34,689 bases of DNA from Gammaproteobacteria bacterium (GCA_003235325.1 QJWQ01000178.1:1-34689), one strand, 5' to 3'. Shown: positions 1-8,563, numbered from the stretch's first letter. Notes: generated from the sequence alone by a model not told the origin. Numbers and translations are program-made.

Positions 1-45
1 GGCGCTGCTGTCGATTTTCAGGATGGTTCTAACCGCTTTGTTCAT
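1..45 (-). CDS. 5' end of a probable FMN-dependent NADH-azoreductase/quinone reductase (partial)
   Basis: Only the first 15 codons are in the window (reads MNKAVRTILKIDSSA from 45 down to 1). A strong Shine-Dalgarno (GAGGAG) lies about 8 bases before the ATG, so the start is well supported. The short beta-strand followed by ID-S-S resembles the N-terminus of AzoR/acyl-carrier-protein-phosphodiesterase-type flavodoxin-fold proteins, where the Ser residues bind FMN phosphate. It is divergent from the LysR gene at 210, the usual layout of a LysR regulator and its target oxidoreductase. The family call rests on very little sequence; another flavodoxin-like family is possible. Confidence 0.45.
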   Translation of the reverse strand, partial: MNKAVRTILKIDSSA

Positions 46-140
46 TGCAATATCTCCTCAATTTGACTGGTAATGGTTCGGTTCAAGCTGATTTCCTGAT
101 CTGGAAGACAGTTCGAATCAACATGGGACCAGCTTATTGG

Positions 141-156
141 TTCTCTCTTTAGAGAA
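141..156. promoter_or_regulatory. Palindrome TTCTCT-N4-AGAGAA, candidate LysR operator
   Basis: In the 164-bp gap between the divergent azoreductase-like and LysR genes there is a perfect 6-bp inverted repeat (141-146 and 151-156) with a 4-base spacer, 54 bases before the LysR start. LysR proteins commonly autoregulate and activate the divergent gene from such a dyad. The assignment is inferred from position and symmetry only. Confidence 0.35.
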
Positions 157-209
157 AAACAGCGATAATCACAAATGGATATTGCGATTTGGAGAACAAT
201 AGGTGAGCC

Positions 210-1148
210 GTGAGCAAATTTGAGGAAATGGAAACCTTTGTCAGGGTAGTGGAGGCCGGCACCATCACGCTGGCGGCCGAGCGCATGAACATTGCCAAAT
301 CAGCGGTCAGCCGGCGTCTCTCGGACCTCGAGGAACGCCTGCACGCCCAGCTGTTTATCCGGACCACCCGCAAATTGACCCTGACCGATACCGGTCAGAG
401 TTTCTACGAACGCTGTGTCAGCATTCTCGCCGATGTCGAGGAAACCGAGGCCCGGGTCAGCCTGGTGCACAGTGAATTGCACGGCAGGTTGCGGGTAGCC
501 CTGCCCCTATCCTTCGGCCAACTGCAAATGGCGGATGCCCTCACGAATTTTATCTGTCAGAACCGCGGCCTGGTCCTGGACCTGGACTTCAGCGACCGGC
601 GCGTGGATATCGTGCAGGAGGGGTTTGATGTTGCCATCCGTATCGGCTCCCTGGAGGATTCGACCCTGATAGCCCGGCGCTTTGCCCGGATTCGCATGAT
701 GCTTTGCGCCAGCCCGGACTACCTGCAGCGAATGGGCACCCCGACCACTGCCGAAGACCTGAAACAGCACCGGGTACTGGCCTACAGCCTGAGTTCGGAC
801 CCCGGCCTCCGCTTTCGGCTGCCCACTGGCGAAAATCAGTCTCTTGTGCTGCCGGAAGCCCTGTCCGCGAACTCGGGAGAATTCCTGCTGGAGGCCGGCA
901 TCAAAGGCCTGGGGCTGTCCTACGGTCCCACCTTCATCGCCCACCAGGCGGTGGAAAAAGGATTGCTGGTGCCACTGCTCACGGACCATGACTGGTTCAT
1001 CGGCAACGCGCACCTGCTCTATCCCCGCACCCGGCACCTGTCGGCGCGGGTCCGGAGTTTTGTCGATTTTATCGTCGAGCGATTTGCCGGCCTGCCCCCC
1101 TGGGATTGCCGGCTGGCGGAGATGGGTTTTATCCGGCAGGGGGCCTGA
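210..1148 (+). CDS. LysR-family transcriptional regulator
   Basis: The protein has 312 residues. An N-terminal winged helix-turn-helix (about residues 1-60, with the typical AERMNIAKSAVSRRLSDLE recognition region) precedes a LysR substrate-binding domain (about 90-300), so domain content and length are standard for the family. The start is taken as GTG at 210 with AGGTGAG just upstream; an in-frame ATG at 228 is the alternative, but it would trim the first helix of the HTH. It is divergent from the flavodoxin-like gene at 1-45, so it probably controls that gene, perhaps in response to a quinone or electrophile; the ligand is not visible. It converges on the DUF2339 gene. Confidence 0.9.
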   Translation: MSKFEEMETFVRVVEAGTITLAAERMNIAKSAVSRRLSDLEERLHAQLFIRTTRKLTLTDTGQSFYERCVSILADVEETEARVSLVHSELHGRLRVALPLSFGQLQMADALTNFICQNRGLVLDLDFSDRRVDIVQEGFDVAIRIGSLEDSTLIARRFARIRMMLCASPDYLQRMGTPTTAEDLKQHRVLAYSLSSDPGLRFRLPTGENQSLVLPEALSANSGEFLLEAGIKGLGLSYGPTFIAHQAVEKGLLVPLLTDHDWFIGNAHLLYPRTRHLSARVRSFVDFIVERFAGLPPWDCRLAEMGFIRQGA

Positions 1149-1183
1149 GACCGGGGTCGACGGACACGCCCGGTACTTTACAA

Positions 1184-1240
1184 GTGAAGCTGGTCAGGCA
1201 CGTGAAGCTGGTCAGGCCCCGCCGGTCAGGCCCCGCCGGT
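1184..1240. repeat. Short nested tandem duplications at the end of the DUF2339 gene
   Basis: An 18-bp unit beginning GTGAAGCTGGTCAGGC occurs at 1184 and 1202. A 14-bp unit, GGTCAGGCCCCGCC, occurs at 1210 and 1224, followed by GGT. The minus-strand stop codon of the DUF2339 gene (1226-1228) sits inside the second 14-bp unit, so the duplication has copied the last codon and stop. This looks like replication slippage between convergent genes. Confidence 0.7.
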
Positions 1241-4069
1241 ATTTTCCGAGGACTGGCCGGAACCCCGTCGAGGCCAGCTGTGAATCCGCCGGTGCAGCCA
1301 GGCCAGCGCCAGCAGGGTCAGGCCGAGGCCCATAAACGAGGCGACCCGCCACAGACCCTGCAGGTCGGACATGTCCACCAGGAATATCTTGGCAATGACC
1401 ACCGCCAGCAGGGCCATCCCGGCCTTGTACAGGTCCCGCAAACGCCAGTGGGCGCCGGCCAGGATAGCGGCAATGGCCATCACCAGCCAGATGACGGAGT
1501 AGGTGTAAAGCTCGCCGTCACTGGTGGCGCGATGCAGGCTGAGATAACCGTCCTGCCACAGGTGGCGAATCTCCAGGGTAACAAATACCAGCGCGCCGAG
1601 ACCCGCCAGGCCCAGGGCCGGGCGTCGAAATCGCCTCTCGTGGTAACCGGCCACCAGCAGGGCCAGCAGTACCGGCAGGCCATAGGCCAGCAGCAGGATA
1701 TTGAACACCGGTGTTGCGCCGACGTCCTGGCGGCTCCACCAGGGGTTGTTCAGGGTCAGGCTGATGCCATAGCTGGCCGTGGCCAGGGCCAGCAGAATTC
1801 TTGAACAGACCCTGTAGAAGTGGCCCAGGTTTTCGCTGACTTTGGCCCGATGACAGTAGGTCAGGGCCATGGCTGCCCACAGTGAGCCGTTGATGGCCGA
1901 CTCGGTAAGACTGTAGCGGTGGACAAAGATGGCGCCATCATAGAGCCAGTAGCGCACCTCCGCCCCCAGGGTCAGCACCAGCAGGTGCAGTGTCGCCGCC
2001 GACAGCCATTTGAACATCACCGGCTGCGACCGGCACTGCCGGGCCGCCAGGGCGCAAAACAGGGTGGCGCCGCCATAGGTCCACAGGGACCAGTGCACAT
2101 CTGTGGGGTAACTCAACAGCCAGGGATTGAAGGTAAGCCTGGTCACCACCACGGCCATCAATACCTTGATGATGGTCCCCAGCCAGGGCAACGGGTAGCG
2201 CTGCATCAGCCAGCTGAGGGACAGCAACTGGGCGGCGAGGGCGAGGGACAGGCCCGCTTCCCGAAAATACATGGTCACCGCCAGGGAATAGGCACAGTGT
2301 GCGCCCAGGGTCAACCACAGGGCGATGCCATTGGCCGCCTGGCGCAACCGGTCCCGATTCAGCCTGGTGCCGGCCAGCAGGGCATAGGTGGCGCCGGCCA
2401 TCAGTGTTACCAGGCTCCAGGTCAGGGACTGGGACAGGCCGTTGACCAGCAGCCAGGCCGAGGCCAGCCAGGCCAGGGGTGCCAGCAGAGCCAGGGCAAA
2501 CCAGCCGTGGGCAAATCCCCTGGCCCGAAGATGCAGTGCGGCGAGAGCCGAGTAGAGCAGCGCCATCATGCCGGCAAAGGCCAGATATCGCGGCTGGTCG
2601 GCAAGGGTCAGTCCCGACAGAATGAACTGGTCGAGGTTGGCATCAAATCGGATGGCGGTCAGCAGCCAGGCCAGCCATTGCACCGCCAGGGTCAGCCAGG
2701 GCAGACCGCTCAAGGCATCCCGCCGCCGGGCGGCAAGGCCGATAACCACCACAAGAGGCGCCCAGAGGCCGAAGGCATCGGCGGTAAATCCCTGACGGTA
2801 AATCGATATGGCCCAGGCCAGAATCACCAGGCACAGGGTTGCCTGATTGAGTTGAACCCTGATCTCCAGCGTCTTTCTCTTGAACAGTCCCTTGAATACA
2901 CATTTGCCGGCCAGACGACGGCTGAACAGGGTGGTTGACTGGGCCCCGGGTTCCACGGAATTGCCCATGGAAGATATGCGCCCCTGAAGCAGCCAGTCAA
3001 ACGCGGGTATGGCCACCAGGCCCCAGGCCAGCAGCGCCAGGTAGAGGCCGCGAAAGTCAGCCGCCTGGTAGGCGGTAAGGGATATCAGCCACCAGCCGAG
3101 GCTGCCGGCCACCAGGCCCCACCAGAGCCAGGGCCGATAGACGTAGCGCAATAACAGCAGGGCGGCGCTGCTGATGATCAGGCTGTAGACCATGGCGCCG
3201 ACGATATTGCCGCTGTTGTTGCTGACCAGGATGGGCACTACGTAGGCGCCGATTAGGCCGATGATCGCCAGCAACGGGCCGTGCAGCAACGACAGGGCCA
3301 TGGTGGCAAGGGAGACCGCCGCCAGTAACAGGAAGGTCCAGCGCGGGTCCAGCAGCTGGTACAGGTGCAGGGCCGCCAGCAGGGCGCCATAGAGGGTAAT
3401 GCTGGCGCCCCCGGCCAGCGAGGCAAACACCGGATCGCTGCCGCCGGTGCGGCGGCGCAGCCACTCGGCGGCCACATGCAACCCGATGCCGGTAAGCAGG
3501 GCGGCAATAATCCGGGCGCCGGGGCCCAGCAGCCCGGTGTCAATACCGTACTTGACCATGAAAATACCGGCCAGGGCGACGCTGATGCCGCCGAGCCAGA
3601 TCATCCAGTTGTCAATCAGGCTGTCGAGCCAGACAGGGCGGCCCCTGCCGGCAGTCCCGGCCCCGGCAGTGCGCCACTGGCCGCCGGTAGCGGAGGCTGT
3701 GCCGGCGGCCACGGCAGTGGCAAATGGCTGCGCCACTGCCTTCGATGGTTTTGACCCTGCACTTTCAAACGGTGCCGATTCCGGTGCTACCCTGGCGGAG
3801 GATTCCCGGGGAGCCTCCCGAACCTCGTTAGCCCCGTGGACCGGGCTGATCTCTTGAGCCGGGGTAGCCTCCTGAGCCGGGCCAGGCTCCCGATCTGGAA
3901 TTGCCTCTTTGTCCCGGGAGAGTTGCTGTCGCAACCGGGCGAGTTCCGAGGTCAGACGCGCTACCTGGGAGCGCAGTTCCCTGACCTGGAAAAATGCCAG
4001 CCAGCCGAGTACCGACCCGATGGCCACGCCCAGGAAAAGCATGGCAACCCACATTATCAATACTTCCAT
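1226..4069 (-). CDS. DUF2339 family large polytopic membrane protein
   Basis: The protein has 947 residues. An N-terminal membrane segment (about 5-25) is followed by a short coiled coil (about 27-55). A Pro/Ala/Glu-rich linker runs to about residue 140. The rest is a long run of roughly twenty or more hydrophobic helices with the WLDSLIDNWMIWLGGISVALAGIFMVKYG entry region (shown here in part as WMIWLGGISVALAGIF) typical of DUF2339 (COG5373). The function of this family is unknown; members are inner-membrane proteins in many Proteobacteria. The start is ATG at 4069 (MEVLIMWV); a second ATG six codons in is possible. It is divergent from the GGDEF-EAL gene with 271 bp between starts, and convergent with LysR. 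The basic patch near residue 385 (KCVFKGLFKRK) interrupts the helices and may be a cytoplasmic loop. Confidence 0.85.
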   Translation of the reverse strand: MEVLIMWVAMLFLGVAIGSVLGWLAFFQVRELRSQVARLTSELARLRQQLSRDKEAIPDREPGPAQEATPAQEISPVHGANEVREAPRESSARVAPESAPFESAGSKPSKAVAQPFATAVAAGTASATGGQWRTAGAGTAGRGRPVWLDSLIDNWMIWLGGISVALAGIFMVKYGIDTGLLGPGARIIAALLTGIGLHVAAEWLRRRTGGSDPVFASLAGGASITLYGALLAALHLYQLLDPRWTFLLLAAVSLATMALSLLHGPLLAIIGLIGAYVVPILVSNNSGNIVGAMVYSLIISSAALLLLRYVYRPWLWWGLVAGSLGWWLISLTAYQAADFRGLYLALLAWGLVAIPAFDWLLQGRISSMGNSVEPGAQSTTLFSRRLAGKCVFKGLFKRKTLEIRVQLNQATLCLVILAWAISIYRQGFTADAFGLWAPLVVVIGLAARRRDALSGLPWLTLAVQWLAWLLTAIRFDANLDQFILSGLTLADQPRYLAFAGMMALLYSALAALHLRARGFAHGWFALALLAPLAWLASAWLLVNGLSQSLTWSLVTLMAGATYALLAGTRLNRDRLRQAANGIALWLTLGAHCAYSLAVTMYFREAGLSLALAAQLLSLSWLMQRYPLPWLGTIIKVLMAVVVTRLTFNPWLLSYPTDVHWSLWTYGGATLFCALAARQCRSQPVMFKWLSAATLHLLVLTLGAEVRYWLYDGAIFVHRYSLTESAINGSLWAAMALTYCHRAKVSENLGHFYRVCSRILLALATASYGISLTLNNPWWSRQDVGATPVFNILLLAYGLPVLLALLVAGYHERRFRRPALGLAGLGALVFVTLEIRHLWQDGYLSLHRATSDGELYTYSVIWLVMAIAAILAGAHWRLRDLYKAGMALLAVVIAKIFLVDMSDLQGLWRVASFMGLGLTLLALAWLHRRIHSWPRRGSGQSSENTGGA

Positions 4070-4340
4070 TTATGCTCCCGGATATCGGCGCCCGCTGTCG
4101 ACGCAATAATTGCGGCGACTATTGCCGGTTTGCCCGGTCAGGTCAACCGCACAGGCCAGATTGCGGGCCAGGTGAATTCGGGACTTGCTGGCGGCGAAAA
4201 CAGGTTGTAGTCTCACGGATTAGGGGAAGTAGTTCTCACAGCGCATTAACTCCAAAAGAAGTTCCTTGAGATAGCCCGTACAACCATTGATCATCTGCTC
4301 TTCCAATGAGTCTGAAACGCGTTCACCAGCCATTGAGAAT
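4070..4340. other. Divergent intergenic region between DUF2339 and GGDEF-EAL genes
   Basis: 271 bp that should hold both promoters. I see no clear sigma-70 pair, no long dyad and no RNA gene. A TTG codon at 4287 would extend the GGDEF-EAL protein by 18 residues, but the extension is hydrophilic and unlike the family, so I place the start at 4341. Confidence 0.5.
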
Positions 4341-6659
4341 ATGAAACGACATTTTTCCATCGCCGGCATGTTAAATACGTCGCTGATTTTAGTGGCGATT
4401 GCCAGCGTTTGTCTGGCTGCGGTGCTGCTCGTTCGCAACGAATACGAATCCCGCATAAATGCACTGATCGACGACAGCGTCAGGCTGTCGTCAGGCGATA
4501 CGATTTTACAATTGGCGGCCAACTTTCGTGACAAGAAAATGCTCGGGGACAAACTCGATCAATTCTTCTTCTACCCTGCGGTTCAATATGTCGCCATCAG
4601 GGATCAGTCCGGCCAGGTCCTGGTCCAGAGGGATCGTACCGCTGGCGGGGCGGGCTATGACGCCCCGGCTTTCGCCTCATTAAGGCGGGGACTGGACTCC
4701 CTGGAACCCGGCCGAACAAGCCGCTGGCAATCGGCGGGCTGGGAGCAGTATATGGATGTCACCGTTCCCGTATTTGCCGGGGTGAATCCGTTGAACCCGT
4801 TTGATAGTGAAAACCGGTATTCGGAGGCCCTGGCCAATTTGGGTCAGGTCGAAAGCGAATACCTGTCCGGCTTTGTGCACCTGGGTGTCAACCTCGGTGA
4901 GCTCCGACAAAACCTGGTGCCCTACAGCATAAAAATCGGTTTGCTGGCGCTGACGTTTCTGCTTTTATTCATTGTCTTCACCATGTTCGTCACCCGCTAT
5001 GCCACTGCGCCTCTGACCGTGCTGGCGCAGTTGGCGGAGGAAATTGCCAACGGCAAGCTGGACAAAAAATTTTCCGTTCGCGGTGTCGGTGAGGCACGGC
5101 AGATTACCGCCATGCTCAACCTTATCCTGGAAGAGCTCAATGTCTACCGAACAAAGGTCAACCTGGATAACCAGCTGCTCAGCCTGCAGGTGGACGAGCG
5201 CAACCAGCAACTGGAAAAACGCAACAGGGAACTGAGCAAGGCGGTGTCCCAGATTACCGTGGCCAGGAACAGGTTGCGCCAGCTGGCCTATTACGACAGC
5301 CTCACGTCCCTGCCCAATCGCCAGCTGTTTACCGAGCAGTTGGACCTGTTGCTGCGACTGGGCAGCAGGGAGGACAAAAAACTCGCGGTCATGTTTGTCG
5401 ACCTGGACAATTTCAAGCGCATCAACGATTCCCTGGGCCACAGTGTCGGCGACCAGTTGCTGGTGAAAGTAGCAGATCGGCTGAGCCGGACGCTGAGAGA
5501 CAGCGACCTGGTGGCCCAGTACGTGGGCAGCGAGTCCAGGATCGGGGTTTCCCGACTCGGTGGCGACGAGTTTACTGTGGTGCTGAACAATCTCGATACC
5601 TACGATAGTGCCGGTATCGTCGCGGAAAGGTTGCTGTTGACCCTGAGAAAACCCATGCATGTCGGCGGCCATGAACTGGTGGTGACCCCCAGCATCGGTA
5701 TCGCCGTGGCGCCCAGGGATGCCAGAACCGTCGAGGATATTCTGAAACTGTCCGATATGGCCATGTACCACGCCAAGACCTCGGGCAGAAACAAATACAC
5801 GTTCTATGACAGCGCCATGCAGGGGGCCGGCGTTGACCGCCTGAGAATGGAAACCGATCTGCGCAAGGCACTGGACAGAGAGGAATTTGTCCTCTACTAC
5901 CAGCCCCAGGTCGACACCCGAACCGGTGAGATCGTCGGCGCCGAAGCACTCATTCGCTGGAATCATCCGGAGCAGGGCCTGGTGGCGCCATTTCAATTTA
6001 TTCCGCTGGCCGAGGAAATGGGGCTTATCGTCGAAATGGGTGCCTGGACCCTTATGGATGCCTGTCGCCAGAGCAAGACCTTTAATCGACAGGGACTGCC
6101 ATTGCCCAAGGTTGCCGTCAATGTCTCCAGCCTGCAATTCAACGCCTCCTTCTCCACACTGGTGAGAAATGTGCTCGAAGATACCGGGCTCGATGCTTCC
6201 ATGCTGGAAATTGAGCTCACCGAAGGCGTCATTATGAGCAACGCCCAGGCCTCGATCGATGCCCTGCTCAGGCTCAAGAGGCTGGGTGTGAGTATTTCGG
6301 TCGATGATTTTGGCACCGGCTATTCCTCACTGAACTATCTCAGCCGCTTTCCCCTGGATGAACTCAAGATCGATCGCAGTTTTATCATCGAACTGGACAA
6401 GGGCCAGACCCATTCCACCCTGGTCAGCGCCATCATTGCCATGGGCCAGAGCCTGAATCTTCGCCTGGTGGCGGAAGGGGTCGATACGGTCGAGCAGTTC
6501 AGATTCCTGTCCGATAAAAATGTCGATGTCATACAGGGCTTCCTGTTCAGCAAGCCGGTGCCCGCCGAGGAATTCAGTCAACTGCTGCGGAACAATCCGT
6601 TTCCGGAGATGATCAGGGACATGACCTCGAAACCCCACAGAGCCCTGGCATCGGCCTGA
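4341..6659 (+). CDS. Membrane-bound GGDEF-EAL c-di-GMP turnover protein with HAMP domain
   Basis: From ATG 4341 the protein has 772 residues. Two membrane helices (about 12-32 and 197-218) flank a periplasmic sensor region of about 165 residues. A HAMP segment (about 219-270) and coiled coil (to about 310) precede GGDEF (about 313-490) and EAL (about 505-755) domains. The GGDEF motif is intact (407-411), and no RxxD inhibitory I-site lies in the expected place just before it. The EAL motif (535-537, EALIRW), the N-box NVSSLQF and DDFGTGYSSL (from D655) are complete, so phosphodiesterase activity is likely. Cyclase activity is possible but the net direction cannot be read. The gene stands alone; its 3' end faces repeat copy A. 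The signal is unknown. Confidence 0.9.
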   Translation: MKRHFSIAGMLNTSLILVAIASVCLAAVLLVRNEYESRINALIDDSVRLSSGDTILQLAANFRDKKMLGDKLDQFFFYPAVQYVAIRDQSGQVLVQRDRTAGGAGYDAPAFASLRRGLDSLEPGRTSRWQSAGWEQYMDVTVPVFAGVNPLNPFDSENRYSEALANLGQVESEYLSGFVHLGVNLGELRQNLVPYSIKIGLLALTFLLLFIVFTMFVTRYATAPLTVLAQLAEEIANGKLDKKFSVRGVGEARQITAMLNLILEELNVYRTKVNLDNQLLSLQVDERNQQLEKRNRELSKAVSQITVARNRLRQLAYYDSLTSLPNRQLFTEQLDLLLRLGSREDKKLAVMFVDLDNFKRINDSLGHSVGDQLLVKVADRLSRTLRDSDLVAQYVGSESRIGVSRLGGDEFTVVLNNLDTYDSAGIVAERLLLTLRKPMHVGGHELVVTPSIGIAVAPRDARTVEDILKLSDMAMYHAKTSGRNKYTFYDSAMQGAGVDRLRMETDLRKALDREEFVLYYQPQVDTRTGEIVGAEALIRWNHPEQGLVAPFQFIPLAEEMGLIVEMGAWTLMDACRQSKTFNRQGLPLPKVAVNVSSLQFNASFSTLVRNVLEDTGLDASMLEIELTEGVIMSNAQASIDALLRLKRLGVSISVDDFGTGYSSLNYLSRFPLDELKIDRSFIIELDKGQTHSTLVSAIIAMGQSLNLRLVAEGVDTVEQFRFLSDKNVDVIQGFLFSKPVPAEEFSQLLRNNPFPEMIRDMTSKPHRALASA

Positions 6660-6813
6660 TCGTCCTGTAATCGGATCTGATACAGACGTCAGGGAGTGGT
6701 TGAAAGGCGCTGTTGAAAGCCTGATCCGGTCGGCCTGCCAATGACGCAACAGGGCTTTTAATCGACTCTTGTTCCACGGGTATTCGACGGCTATTCGACG
6801 CTCAATCCATAGT
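6660..6813. other. Spacer between the GGDEF-EAL stop and repeat copy A
   Basis: 154 bp with no open frame of interest. It contains an imperfect 11-bp tandem duplication (TATTCGACGGC at 6781, TATTCGACGCT at 6792). No convincing rho-independent terminator with a T-run is visible. Confidence 0.5.
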
Positions 6814-6981
6814 ATTAACCCGGCAAGCTTTTATGCAGGGTTAATGGGGCACATGGAGGTGCCGCCATTGGCCGCAGGTCAATGCCAGCCCTTAAAATAC
6901 AAGGAACTTCGCACAGTTCCGCCAGTATTTTGAGGGCGTGCAACTTAATAGGCAGGAAGCCTATGTAGTTGCCGGGTTAAT
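6814..6981 (+). repeat. Structured 168-bp interspersed repeat, copy A
   Basis: The ends are perfect 13-bp inverted repeats (ATTAACCCGGCAA / TTGCCGGGTTAAT) and both outer flanks give TA, as after insertion at a TA target. Inside, in order, are: ATTAACCC pairing with GGGTTAAT (6814/6838); GGCAC-ATGGAG-GTGCC (6848-6863); CATTGGCC/GGTCAATG (6866-6884); a long stem GCCCTTAAAATAC/GTATTTTGAGGGC enclosing GGAACT-TCGCAC-AGTTCC; and CAACTTAATAGGC/GCCTATGTAGTTG (two mismatches) with an AGGAA loop. The right end is read as the last codons and stop of the HxlR gene. It lies between convergent genes. MITE-like ancestry is inferred; no transposase is present. Confidence 0.85.
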
Positions 6982-7674
6982 AGCGGAGACGTTTTCCGGA
7001 CTGTTGCGGTAGGCGGCAAACTGGCTGGTACCCAGCCACTTGCTGACGTTCTGCACGTAGAAGGGCGGGCCGACAACTTTCAGATTGTCTTTTTTGCAGG
7101 CCGACAAAATACTCATTTCGCCATACCAGACCCGGCCCAGTGTGGCCAGATCCGCGGTAATGTAAACGTCGACGTCGCAGCCGATATTGTCCTCGCAGAC
7201 CTGGGTTGAACCGTCCCGAACCAGGATAAATTTTTTCACCGGTTCATTTTCCCCGGTGACATTGACCTGGATCGTGCATTCCCCCCCGGGAAGCTGTTCG
7301 GTATTCAATGCCACCGCATAGTCGCGAACGATCGCGGATATATTCAGCTGATCCGGGTCCATGCGCTCGAAAACCCACTGTATGCCCCACTTGCCCAACT
7401 CGGTCAGCACCGGTTTCAGCGCCAGGCCCGAAGGCGTCAGCAGGTACTGATAACCTTTTTTTTCGGGGATTTTCTTGCGAACGATGATGCCCTGATCTTC
7501 CAGGGATTTCAGTCGGGAAGTGAGCAGGGACGGCGACATCTTTGGCAGCAACTGTGTGAATTCGGAAAAGTGCCGGGCGCCCATCAACATTTCGCGAATG
7601 ATTTGCAGGGTCCAGCGTTCACAGAGCACGGAGGCCGCCTTGGAAATGGGGCAGGCTTCTTCATAGTCAAACAT
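6961..7674 (-). CDS. HxlR-type regulator with C-terminal SCP2-like domain
   Basis: The protein has 237 residues. The N-terminal winged helix (about 1-105) starts with the family's conserved Cys8 in ACPISKA and contains LLTSRLKSLEDQGII. The C-terminal part (about 130-225) resembles a sterol-carrier-protein-2-like fold, as in longer HxlR regulators that bind a hydrophobic ligand; the ligand is unknown. It starts at ATG 7674, divergent from the DsrE-like gene at 7850, with shared regulatory DNA between. The last six codons (INPATT) and the stop are provided by the inverted-repeat end of repeat copy A, so the natural C-terminus may have been replaced when the element arrived. Confidence 0.88.
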   Translation of the reverse strand: MFDYEEACPISKAASVLCERWTLQIIREMLMGARHFSEFTQLLPKMSPSLLTSRLKSLEDQGIIVRKKIPEKKGYQYLLTPSGLALKPVLTELGKWGIQWVFERMDPDQLNISAIVRDYAVALNTEQLPGGECTIQVNVTGENEPVKKFILVRDGSTQVCEDNIGCDVDVYITADLATLGRVWYGEMSILSACKKDNLKVVGPPFYVQNVSKWLGTSQFAAYRNSPENVSAINPATT

Positions 7675-7713
7675 GGTTCACCTCTTTACTTCTTCACCTT
7701 TACAGATCGGGGG

Positions 7714-7757
7714 CGATTACTACAAATTCTGGAGTCGATTGCTACAGGTTTTGCACT
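7714..7757. promoter_or_regulatory. Two 22-bp-spaced direct repeats, candidate HxlR binding sites
   Basis: In the 175-bp divergent region, CGATTACTACAAATT (from 7714) is echoed by CGATTGCTACAGGTT (from 7736), a spacing of 22 bp or about two helical turns, so a regulator would contact one DNA face twice. A TATAG element lies just after the second copy. Assignment to the HxlR protein is inferred from position. Confidence 0.4.
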
Positions 7758-7790
7758 ATAGCAAAAAGGTCTCCCTGCCTAACATTTCGA

Positions 7791-7816
7791 TCCATCAGGC
7801 CCCGTTACCTGATGGA
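7791..7816 (+). promoter_or_regulatory. Perfect 9-bp hairpin in the DsrE-like leader
   Basis: TCCATCAGG (7791-7799) pairs perfectly with CCTGATGGA (7808-7816) around an 8-base loop. It ends 20 bases before the AGGAG ribosome-binding site of the DsrE-like gene. It could be an operator dyad or a leader RNA hairpin; the sequence does not distinguish these. Confidence 0.45.
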
Positions 7817-7849
7817 CTGAAACCGGATATTAATTTAGGAGACTGCATT

Positions 7850-8293
7850 ATGAGCAACGACACTATCACCAAAAAAGAAGTTACCGATGAAAAAGTTACA
7901 AACGACAATATCAGCGAGGCGATTGCCGCCAGCGCAAACAACGACCTGATTATCGTGATGACCAGGGGAATTAGTGACGAAGTGTCGTCAGTTGGCCTGA
8001 CTCTGGCCAATGGCGCCATGACCGCCGGCATGACGGTGGGACTGTTCCTGACCAGCAATGCCATTGACCTGGTGCGAAAAGGCGGCGTGGATCATACCCA
8101 CGTGCACCCCATGGAATCCCTGAAGGACCTGCTCCATGCCTTTATCGATCGGGGTGGCAAGGTCTGGGCCTGCCCGCCCTGCACCAATGCCCGTGGCTAT
8201 GATCAGGCCAGCCTGATTGAGGGCGTGGAAATCCACGGCGCCAGTGTGATCTTTGAAAGGATCAAGGCGGGCGCTGCGACCCTGACCTTTTAA
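7850..8293 (+). CDS. DsrE/DsrF-like small protein with CPPC motif
   Basis: The protein has 147 residues from ATG 7850, preceded by AGGAG at 7837-7841. An upstream in-frame extension to 7673 crosses the promoter region and is rejected. After a polar 25-residue leader, the DsrE-type alpha/beta fold is visible (NDLIIVMTRG, GMTVGLFLTSNAI, VHPMESLKDLL). A conserved ACPPC pair (Cys108, Cys111) sits where DsrE/TusD-family proteins carry persulfide cysteines. A role in sulfur transfer or thiol redox is likely from the family but unproven here; no dsr or tus partners are nearby. The divergent HxlR regulator is its probable controller. Confidence 0.82.
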   Translation: MSNDTITKKEVTDEKVTNDNISEAIAASANNDLIIVMTRGISDEVSSVGLTLANGAMTAGMTVGLFLTSNAIDLVRKGGVDHTHVHPMESLKDLLHAFIDRGGKVWACPPCTNARGYDQASLIEGVEIHGASVIFERIKAGAATLTF

Positions 8294-8340
8294 GCCAGGG
8301 CAGGCTTTAATCAGGGCATCCCAAAGTGTTTGCGAATGTG

Positions 8341-8369
8341 GCGCGGGCCGGACCAATCCGGTGCCGCGC
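8341..8369 (+). terminator. Strong GC-rich hairpin after the DsrE-like gene
   Basis: GCGCGG (8341-8346) pairs with CCGCGC (8364-8369), and CCGGA (8348-8352) with TCCGG (8357-8361), giving 11 pairs around a CCAA loop. It lies 48 bases after the DsrE-like stop. No T-run follows, so it may be a 3' stabiliser or a weak terminator. Confidence 0.45.
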
Positions 8370-8395
8370 TGCGTCGGCGCTACCGCCCGGAAACT

Positions 8396-8563
8396 ATTAA
8401 CCCGGCAAGCTTTTGTGCAGGGTTAATGTGGTACATGGAGGTGCCGCCATTAGCCGAAGGCCAATGCAAGCCCTTAAAATACAAGGAACTTCGCACAGTT
8501 CCGCCAGTATTTTAAGGGCGCGCAACACAACAGATAGGGAAATCTGTTGTGTTGCCTGGTAAT
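8396..8563 (+). repeat. Structured 168-bp interspersed repeat, copy B
   Basis: Same length and same hairpin order as copy A, and close to it over the first two thirds. The last hairpin has a completely different stem (CAACACAACAGAT / ATCTGTTGTGTTG, 13 perfect pairs) but the same kind of purine loop (AGGGAA). The left end is preceded by T, restoring TATTAACCC. The right end is slightly altered (TTGCCTGGTAAT) and runs straight into copy C, sharing two bases with it. Confidence 0.85.

Noticed and set aside
1919..2938. 339-codon open frame antisense to the DUF2339 gene
   Set aside because: Composition is Gln/Gly/His/Pro-rich, typical of a shadow frame opposite a GC-rich gene; no start signal or recognisable domain. 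The same applies to the long antisense frames opposite ybbP (10136-11479), the porin operon (14355-15728), ppnN (18081-19451) and sufB (31904-33010).
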